Assembly: GCA_905210885.1 (NCBI GenBank)
Contig: CAJLYO010000066.1
Span: 1-8,635 of the forward strand
DNA length: 8,635 nt
Source: an uncultured Eubacteriales bacterium
Lineage (GTDB): Bacteria > Bacillota > Clostridia > Monoglobales > Firm-18
Reading direction: 5' to 3'
A program made the translations under genes and the position numbers. Positions 1-5,779 of this stretch are shown here, one piece after another (position 1 is the first letter of the stretch; every line of letters begins with the position of its first letter). The notes under the pieces are model-generated. The model was not told the DNA's origin and ran no database searches. It was given only the letters and a program-made list of their open reading frames with translations.

Positions 1-1
1 G

Positions 2-1384
2 GCTTATGAGCTTGGAAATGAGCTTGACGCCGGGAGCGAAGGTGCTTGGGATATTAACAGATATCTTGAGGCGTGCCGAAAAACAATTCAAACAATTAAA
101 AGCGTTGACCCTAATGCAAAAATTGCCGTTATGAGAAAAACCACATGGCAGGACGGCTGGCAGAACTGGCACAGAGAGCTTTTGCGCGAGCTTGGCGACC
201 AAATTGATTACATAGCCGCTCATAATTATTATTCCGGCTGGAGCGATGCCGGCGGATTTATGAAATCCGTCAAGGTAATTGAAGATGATATTAAAAATAT
301 TACCGGCAGCGACCGTATAAAAATACTTTTCACCGAGCATGCAGGGAAATCCACGTCAAGCGTGTACGGTTCTGTAGGGTACAGAAACCCCCATACCATG
401 CGCGGCGTTTTGGAAACTGCAGAGTGGTATACAAGGGCGGCGGCTCAGCCTGTTATAGAGGCATCCTCCTATCACTGCCTTATAAGCGCCGGGTGGTCTG
501 TTATCTACAGCTATGAGGGCAAGCTGCATAGAAGCGCTATAGGCGATTTAATAAGAATCTGCGCGACATATTTTTGGGGCGATTCCTTAGATATTAAAAC
601 AACCGGCTTTGACGTTAAAAATGAAGGTGACGGACCTCAGATTATGGCATCTGCCGTAAAAACCGAGGATGGGATAAATCTTTTCATGGTAAACCAGACC
701 GACAGCGAATGCACATACAATATACGTTTCAGTGACGGAAGCTACAAGCCGGTTCATAAGGCTGAGATTTCCGCACCGTCTTTAGAGTCCGATAATTACA
801 TGCAGTATAATGAAATTTCCTACACAGAGGAGGATATAGCCGACGGAAAGTATCTTACGGACTATACGGTAAATCCTTATTCGGTTACGGTTTTAAAGCT
901 TGTGCCCTGCGAAAAGGACGCCGATGAGGCGTTAAAGTCAAAGCTTAGCGCAGTTACCGCTCTTGCTCCGGAGAAAACGGCGGCGGTTTATAACGGACAG
1001 GCTGACGATATGGCAGCAAAGCCGATTATGTATAACGATAAAATGTACGTTCCCTTTGAAACAGCAGGCAGTCTTTTCGGTGCGGAGCTATATTTAAGCG
1101 CCGACGGAAAGGAAGCGCATATGTCCAAAAACGGTGACGACTGCGTTTTTATGAAGGACAGCGATATTTATTACAAAAACGGCGAGCAGCAGAAAGACGG
1201 CGCGCCTATGGTTTATGTAAACGGTATGGCTTATCTGCCGCTGCGGATTGCGGCGGATGCGTTTAAAATGTCGGTAGAGTGGGACGGCCGCGGATTTGCG
1301 GCAATGTATGACGACATACTGTCCGCACCCGACGCCGAGACCATGGACGCTGTATATAAAATACTTACGGAGGCGGAAAAATGA
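2..1384 (+). CDS. GH51-like clan GH-A glycoside hydrolase (probable alpha-L-arabinofuranosidase) with C-terminal stalk domain, 5'-partial
   Basis: The reading frame is open from the window edge, so the N-terminus is missing; 460 residues are visible. Seen: YELGNELD at residues 2-9 fits the acid/base strand of clan GH-A, with Glu7 as the likely proton donor. DYIAAHNYY (about 69-77) fits the GH51 pattern of a His-x-Tyr strand. ILFTEHAG (about 108-115) supplies the probable nucleophile, Glu112. A beta-sandwich typical of GH51-type enzymes follows (about 190-300). Residues about 339-436 form two half-repeats (YVPFETAGSLFGAEL and YLPLRIAADAFKMSVEWD) of the copper-amine-oxidase-N-like 'stalk' domain, which in Clostridia is usually an extracytoplasmic accessory module and not a copper enzyme. 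Inferred role: retaining hydrolysis of arabinofuranosyl or similar side chains of plant glycans outside the cell. The signal peptide would lie upstream of the window. It overlaps the next gene by four bases. GH39- or GH30-like membership of the same clan is possible; the clan is surer than the family. Confidence 0.75.
   Translation, partial: AYELGNELDAGSEGAWDINRYLEACRKTIQTIKSVDPNAKIAVMRKTTWQDGWQNWHRELLRELGDQIDYIAAHNYYSGWSDAGGFMKSVKVIEDDIKNITGSDRIKILFTEHAGKSTSSVYGSVGYRNPHTMRGVLETAEWYTRAAAQPVIEASSYHCLISAGWSVIYSYEGKLHRSAIGDLIRICATYFWGDSLDIKTTGFDVKNEGDGPQIMASAVKTEDGINLFMVNQTDSECTYNIRFSDGSYKPVHKAEISAPSLESDNYMQYNEISYTEEDIADGKYLTDYTVNPYSVTVLKLVPCEKDADEALKSKLSAVTALAPEKTAAVYNGQADDMAAKPIMYNDKMYVPFETAGSLFGAELYLSADGKEAHMSKNGDDCVFMKDSDIYYKNGEQQKDGAPMVYVNGMAYLPLRIAADAFKMSVEWDGRGFAAMYDDILSAPDAETMDAVYKILTEAEK
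1016..1309 (+). other. Copper-amine-oxidase-N-like stalk domain at the C-terminus of the first hydrolase
   Basis: Two consecutive half-repeats share the pattern Y-V/L-P-F/L-x-x-A-x-x-(F/L)-(G/K)-(A/M)-x-(L/V), as in MYVPFETAGSLFGAEL and AYLPLRIAADAFKMSVEW. Each follows a short strand-turn segment (MYNDK, VYVNG). This is the recognisable signature of the domain historically named Cu_amine_oxidN1. No histidine cluster or TPQ-cofactor motif is present, so catalysis with copper is not implied. Its position after the glycosidase beta-sandwich suggests a wall-proximal or protein-contact role. Confidence 0.75.
1369..1373 (+). promoter_or_regulatory. Ribosome binding site GGAGG of the 884-residue GH-A-like gene
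   Basis: GGAGG lies seven bases before the ATG at 1381, inside the last codons of the upstream gene. Together with the ATGA stop/start overlap at 1381-1384 it fixes the start and implies translational coupling. The signal peptide begins directly at this ATG. Confidence 0.85.
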
Positions 1385-4035
1385 AAATAAAATCAATTGC
1401 CGCGGCGCTTCTTGCCGCAAGCATAATTATCGGGCAGACGCCCTTTGCAAATGCCGCCTTCAGCGAGGAAATCAAGCTTAACGTTAAGGCGCTTGACCCT
1501 GTTGATTACGAAGAAACGAAACAGCAGTTTACAATGCTTGATTTAAAGGAGCTTGCAAACCGTGATTTCACAGACGACGTTGCCGGTGACGGAACGGGCG
1601 GCTGGTCCGACCAGGGCGACAACGATATGAGAATGTTTCCCTACCGCGGAAACGTTAAGTTTGAAAATATCCCGTTCCGGATTATAAATCCCGGAAGCAA
1701 CAACAGAAAGGCGGTTGTGGGCGTCAGAGGTCAGAATGACCGTGAGCTGCCCACGCGTGTAGACGTGCCGGTTAACCAAACAGCGGCGGGTGTGTATTTT
1801 CTCCACTCGTCCCCTTACGGCTACGGTGTCTGCGGGCGTTATGAGTTTGTGTATGAGGATGGCTCAACCGCTTATTTAAACCTGACTGCCGGTGTGCATA
1901 TCAACGATTTCTGGGACGGAAATTCCCAGGAAAACTACAGGATTGTATATTCCGGCGAAAATGCCAAGTCAAAAACCGCATCTCTTGGTCTTTTCGCCCT
2001 TAACAACCCTCACCCGGAAAAGGTGATTAAAAGCATAGGTATTCAGACAAGCGGCAGCGGTGCGTATATAATGGTTGTGGCGATGACTCTTACCGATAAG
2101 GGACCGTACCTTCCCAGCCGTGTTGACGAAACGTTAAACCCCAACCGCCGTCACTGGATTGCATACAATGCACCCGACGAGAACGCGCTGAAGGGAAGTA
2201 TTCTTGACTTTTCCTACCGTCTTGACGCTCCGGCAGGACGTCACGGAGCAGTGACCGTTAAAGACGACGGCTTTGTTTTCGCAGACGGAACGGAGGCGAA
2301 ATTCTGGGGTACAAACTTAAAGGGCAGTGCATGCTTCCCCGAGGCTTCAGAGGCCGAAAAAATCGCCGATACCCTTGCACGCTGCGGAATAAGCCTTGTG
2401 CGTATGAGCGGACTTGACGAAGTGATTTTCGGCGAAAACGATTACGGCGAGCTTTCAAAGCCTATGGCAGACAAGCTTTGCGGACTGATTGACAAGTTAA
2501 AGGAACGGGGAATTTATACATATCTTGCTCCCATTTCCGACAGCAGATTTAAAATAAGCGGATTTTTCAACAGCGAACAAAAAGAGCTGCAGAAAAAATA
2601 TCTGAAAAATCTTTTGACCTATAATAATATAGGAAACGACCCTGCGGTTGCCATGATGGAGCTTTTGCCGTCAAACAGCATGTATGATATTTCGGCAGTG
2701 TTTGCAAAAAGTGATTTTCTGCCGGAGCTCAACACACTTTATAACGAGTTTATAAAGGCAAAGTACGGCAACGATTCCGCACTTAAAAGAGCGTACAGGG
2801 ACGGCTACGGCACCCATTCCGATGAAAGCATTGTAAAAGGAACGATGCGACTTAACCTGGGCTGGAGAACAGAGGTGCTGTCAAAACGGCAGTTAGCCGA
2901 TGTGTGCGAATTTATGACGTATATTCAAAATGACTACAGCAGCGAAATGGACGGTTTTATAAAATCTCTCGGATTTAAAACAGCCGTTTCCGGCTGCAGC
3001 AACACAAGAAACAATCTGTATGCCGGGGATTATTCCGGAGAATTTGCGGCGAAAAATGTAATGTGGGATACCGCCGCCGTACCCCATGATTATCTTGCGG
3101 TAAATGACCTGACAGGCTCGCGCACGGCAATATCCGCCGATAAAAATGCCGGATATTTCGGAACCCTCTCCGCTATGAGGTTTTTCGGTATGCCTTTTGT
3201 TATAAGCGAGTACGGCACCGCACAGATTAACCCTTATCAGGCAGAGCCTATAGTTATGATGGCGGCGATTGCCGGTCAGCAGGGCTGGACACCGCTGCAG
3301 TATGCTTATGCTGCCGGCGGCAGCTTAAGCTCCGGTAAGCTATCCGATTATTACAGTATGAATAACGACCCTGTCCGTCTTGCGGTAACCGCCGCATGCT
3401 CCGAGATTTTTGCCGGTATGGAAAAAGCGGAAACCAAGGTGCAGCGTACGGAAAACATCTCTCAAAGCAGCGCCGTTCCGGTAAGCGAGAGATTAAACTG
3501 CCGCTACGGCTTGTCGCTGACAGACGGCAGGGTATACAGTGCCGATGTCGCACTAAAGCCTGTTATAAAAAACAGCGGTATATATCTTGATACGAATAAC
3601 GGATTTTTCGCGGCGCAGACAAAAAGCGCAAGCGCCGTTACGCTGAGCAAAAAAACGTCCGTAAAGCTTACGCATTTTTCCTATATTCCGGAAAATAATC
3701 AGTCGACACTGGTTTTAACCGGTGCGGAGGGCAAGGACATAAAGGATTCGGATCGGCTGCTGCTTACAGCCGCAGGGCGTTCAATGAATTCAAAAATGTC
3801 CCTTGAAGTGCACAGACAGATTACAAATGTAGGTGAGGCGCCGGTCATGGCAGAACCGCTGTCCGGACGTTTTACATTAAGACTTAACGGAAATTTCAAG
3901 GTGTATGCTTTGAATTTTAACGGTGAAAAAATTTCGGAAATCCCCGTTACAAAACGCGGTAATGAGAGCACATTTAAGCTTTCCGGGGATAACGGCTGTA
4001 TTTATTATGAAATTGTCAGGGAGGTACAAAAATGA
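1381..4035 (+). CDS. Secreted clan GH-A (cellulase-like) protein with jelly-roll N-terminus; catalytic acid/base apparently lost
   Basis: 884 residues. Seen: signal peptide MKIKSIAAALLAAS... with likely cleavage after ANA (about residue 25). Residues 50-245 form a beta-rich jelly-roll module of the type opening with GGWSDQGDNDMR (73-84) and IPFRIINP (97-104). Residues about 275-690 are a GH-A barrel: VTVKDDGFVFADG, AKFWGTNL (306-313), AEKIADTLARCGISLVR (325-341), DPAVAMMEL (420-428), FVISEYG (606-612). Residues 690-884 are a C-terminal beta-sandwich containing SDRLLLTAAGRSMNSKM, also typical of this group. From memory of the family, the acid/base segment normally reads E-x-N-N-E-N-S-L and a His-His-x-Asp motif follows VR. 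Here they read E-L-L-P-S-N-S-M (427-434) and VRMSGLD (340-346), so the acid/base Glu is Ser431 while the probable nucleophile Glu610 remains. It may be inactive, glycan-binding, or mechanistically altered. No SLH, LPxTG or stalk anchor is seen. Four-base overlaps at both ends place it mid-operon. Confidence 0.72.
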   Translation: MKIKSIAAALLAASIIIGQTPFANAAFSEEIKLNVKALDPVDYEETKQQFTMLDLKELANRDFTDDVAGDGTGGWSDQGDNDMRMFPYRGNVKFENIPFRIINPGSNNRKAVVGVRGQNDRELPTRVDVPVNQTAAGVYFLHSSPYGYGVCGRYEFVYEDGSTAYLNLTAGVHINDFWDGNSQENYRIVYSGENAKSKTASLGLFALNNPHPEKVIKSIGIQTSGSGAYIMVVAMTLTDKGPYLPSRVDETLNPNRRHWIAYNAPDENALKGSILDFSYRLDAPAGRHGAVTVKDDGFVFADGTEAKFWGTNLKGSACFPEASEAEKIADTLARCGISLVRMSGLDEVIFGENDYGELSKPMADKLCGLIDKLKERGIYTYLAPISDSRFKISGFFNSEQKELQKKYLKNLLTYNNIGNDPAVAMMELLPSNSMYDISAVFAKSDFLPELNTLYNEFIKAKYGNDSALKRAYRDGYGTHSDESIVKGTMRLNLGWRTEVLSKRQLADVCEFMTYIQNDYSSEMDGFIKSLGFKTAVSGCSNTRNNLYAGDYSGEFAAKNVMWDTAAVPHDYLAVNDLTGSRTAISADKNAGYFGTLSAMRFFGMPFVISEYGTAQINPYQAEPIVMMAAIAGQQGWTPLQYAYAAGGSLSSGKLSDYYSMNNDPVRLAVTAACSEIFAGMEKAETKVQRTENISQSSAVPVSERLNCRYGLSLTDGRVYSADVALKPVIKNSGIYLDTNNGFFAAQTKSASAVTLSKKTSVKLTHFSYIPENNQSTLVLTGAEGKDIKDSDRLLLTAAGRSMNSKMSLEVHRQITNVGEAPVMAEPLSGRFTLRLNGNFKVYALNFNGEKISEIPVTKRGNESTFKLSGDNGCIYYEIVREVQK
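4020..4024 (+). promoter_or_regulatory. Ribosome binding site GGAGG of the SLH-domain gene
   Basis: GGAGG sits seven bases before the ATG at 4032, within the coding end of the upstream gene. Spacing is identical to the preceding junction. The start overlaps the upstream stop as ATGA (4032-4035), supporting coupled translation and confirming the start ahead of the signal peptide. Confidence 0.85.
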
Positions 4036-5756
4036 AAAAACTAATATGTATTATGCTTATTGCATGCATGTGCTTCTCTGTATGCTTTTCCGACGGCACA
4101 ATAACGGCACAGCTTAATACTGCCGACGGCAGCATTTCCGTCAGCGGTAATTTGGGCGAAAGCGCCGGCGGTGTTAACGCGTTTCTTACGGTATATAAAA
4201 GCGGATTTGCGATAGAGGATACAGACCCTGCCGTGCCCGGCTTTGCCGAGGATATAGTTTACACGGCGCAGTCGGTAACCGATGAAAACGGCGGATTTTC
4301 CTTCGGCAGCTTTGTAACGGGCGGAGAAAGCGGAAAATACACCGTAAGAGTTACGGAATCAAAAAACGGAGCCTATGTGCAAAAGGATATACACATTGCC
4401 TCCGAAAACGATATGAACAGCTTTGCGGAAAACGTTAAAAACAGTGACGCAAAAGCCCTTCGTACGATTCTTGATAATGAAACGGAAAACCCGGTTGTGG
4501 GTCTTGACATGACGCTTTACGAAATATTAAACGACGCTCAGCGCGATAAGGCGTGCGCGCTGATAGCCGAAAAAAGCTCAGGCGTAAGCGGTGTACAATC
4601 TGTATACGGTCTTATAAACGAGTGCTGCGCCGAAGCGGGAATTTTGAATTTCTCCTCAAAAGAGGCACTTTTGGGATATTTCAGGGATGATATCCACAGC
4701 TTTACCGATGAGGAAAAGGACGCGGTTTTAAAGGTGTTAAAAGCGGAAACCTGCTATAAGCTTTCAACCGTTCGGAAGTTTCTCGGCATGCCAAAGGACG
4801 AACAGCTTGCCTCCCTCGGATTTTTGCAGCAGAGGGAATACAGCGGATTTACGGACTTTTATAATGACTTAAATGCCGCCGTAATTCACAAAAGTATTAA
4901 ATCTTTAAAGCTTTGGACAGAGGTAGGAACGGTGCTTTCCGATTACAGCGATGTTTTGACGGAGCTTGATTACAGCCTGTATAAAAACAGCAAGTATAAA
5001 AGCGCAATAGATAAAAAGCTTATTGAAAACAATACTGTTTATTCCGTAAGCAAGCTTTGCGGATTTGTAAATGACGCGGCAAAGAACGGTTTTGACAGCA
5101 GCGACACTCCCTCCAAACCTTCAACCGGCGGAGGAGTCGGCGGTGGCGGTGCAAGCTCGCCGCGTGTGTCCGGCGGTTCGGTTGAAATAGGCGCTCATGC
5201 GGACAATACGCCGGCGTCGGAGGAAAAAACACAATTTACCGACCTTGACGGCGCCGAGTGGGCAAAGGACGATATTCTGTACCTTACTCAAAAGGGTATT
5301 TTAAATGGCAAAACCAAAAACGAGTTTTGCCCTAATGATATTGTAACACGCGAGGAATTTGCGAAAATGCTGGTGCTTGCCCTGAACATTTCCGGTGAAC
5401 AAAAGCCGGTGCCTTTTGCGGACGTTAAGCCCGGCGACTGGTACTACACATATGTCCGTACGGCGTATTCATGCGGAATAATCACCGGCATGGAGTCCGA
5501 TATGTTCGGAACAGGCAGCCCCGTTACCCGTCAGGATATGGCGGTAATGGCTGCGCGTGCTTTGAATCGTGAGGCTGACTCGCAGAAGTCTGAATTCAAA
5601 GACAGCTCCGAAATTGCCGAATATGCAGACGGCGCGGTTTGGTATCTTACACAAAAGGGCGTTATCTCCGGTTTTGAGGACAACACCTTCCGCCCGGCTG
5701 AAAACTGCTCGAGGGCACAGGCTGCAAAGGTAATACGCAGGCTTATGACACTTTAG
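4032..5756 (+). CDS. Secreted SLH-anchored surface protein with beta-sandwich and helical repeat region
   Basis: 574 residues. Seen: a short Cys-rich signal peptide (MKKLICIMLIACMCFSVCFS) with probable cleavage near residues 20-26. Residues about 24-124 look like a beta-sandwich (ISVSGNL, AFLTVYK, GGFSFGSF, GKYTVRVTES, KDIHIA), resembling bacterial Ig-like or carboxypeptidase-regulatory folds. Residues about 128-353 are predominantly helical and unrecognised; three divergent copies of one motif end at Asn196, Asn281 and Asn347. A Gly/Ser/Pro linker spans about 359-384. Three SLH domains occupy 402-450, 462-511 and 522-572, with TRAE-equivalent motifs TREE, TRQD and SRAQ, each keeping the arginine. 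Family knowledge: SLH triplets bind secondary cell-wall polymers, often pyruvylated. Inferred: this is the wall-anchored component of the operon, presenting the N-terminal beta and helical modules outward. No catalytic motif is visible, and its partner or ligand is unknown. Gene 4 follows after 23 bases. Confidence 0.85.
   Translation: MKKLICIMLIACMCFSVCFSDGTITAQLNTADGSISVSGNLGESAGGVNAFLTVYKSGFAIEDTDPAVPGFAEDIVYTAQSVTDENGGFSFGSFVTGGESGKYTVRVTESKNGAYVQKDIHIASENDMNSFAENVKNSDAKALRTILDNETENPVVGLDMTLYEILNDAQRDKACALIAEKSSGVSGVQSVYGLINECCAEAGILNFSSKEALLGYFRDDIHSFTDEEKDAVLKVLKAETCYKLSTVRKFLGMPKDEQLASLGFLQQREYSGFTDFYNDLNAAVIHKSIKSLKLWTEVGTVLSDYSDVLTELDYSLYKNSKYKSAIDKKLIENNTVYSVSKLCGFVNDAAKNGFDSSDTPSKPSTGGGVGGGGASSPRVSGGSVEIGAHADNTPASEEKTQFTDLDGAEWAKDDILYLTQKGILNGKTKNEFCPNDIVTREEFAKMLVLALNISGEQKPVPFADVKPGDWYYTYVRTAYSCGIITGMESDMFGTGSPVTRQDMAVMAARALNREADSQKSEFKDSSEIAEYADGAVWYLTQKGVISGFEDNTFRPAENCSRAQAAKVIRRLMTL
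4413..5090 (+). repeat. Three divergent helical repeats encoded within the SLH protein
   Basis: Protein residues 128-353 carry a 12-position motif three times: VSGVQSVYGLIN (185-196, bases 4584-4619), YSGFTDFYNDLN (270-281, bases 4839-4874) and VYSVSKLCGFVN (336-347, bases 5037-5072). The shared pattern is hydrophobic, S/Y, G/S, V/F, two variable positions, V/F/L, Y/C, two variable positions, I/L/V, Asn. The first and last copies are also preceded at similar distance by LDMTLY and LDYSLY. The periods are about 85 and 66 residues. The repeats are protein-level only; the DNA has diverged. Found by eye, without statistics. Confidence 0.5.
5235..5747 (+). repeat. Triple S-layer homology (SLH) domain array
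   Basis: Three SLH units start with FTDLDGAEWAKDDILYL, FADVKPGDWYYTYVRTA and FKDSSEIAEYADGAVWYL. Each continues through a G-I/V-I/L-x-G turn (KGILNG, CGIITG, KGVISG) and an F-x-P/T-x motif to the TRAE-like site (TREE, TRQD, SRAQ). Spacing of about 60 residues and a C-terminal position are classic for non-covalent attachment to the secondary cell-wall polymer. Confidence 0.93.
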
Positions 5757-5758
5757 GC

Positions 5759-5766
5759 AGAAAGGA
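5759..5766 (+). promoter_or_regulatory. Candidate ribosome binding site AGAAAGGA of the 909-residue gene
   Basis: The purine run AGAAAGGA ends 13 bases before the ATG at 5780, longer than the 7-base spacing at the two upstream junctions. An in-frame TGA at 5768-5770 rules out any earlier start, and the signal peptide begins at this ATG, so the start is secure despite the weak site. Translation may therefore be lower than for the coupled genes. Confidence 0.5.
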
Positions 5767-5779
5767 TTGAATAACGGAT

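Noticed and set aside
1016..1309. Copper amine oxidase activity
   Set aside because: Only the small N-terminal-like domain is present; there is no catalytic domain, topaquinone motif or histidine ligands.
1094..1420. Antisense open frame of 108 codons
   Set aside because: It lies wholly opposite two well-supported genes, has basic low-complexity composition typical of antisense shadows, and no signal or domain.
4032..4067. Lipoprotein lipobox (LIAC at residues 9-12) in the SLH protein
   Set aside because: The hydrophobic core before Cys12 would be only about eight residues. A normal signal peptide with later cleavage fits better, and SLH domains already provide anchoring.
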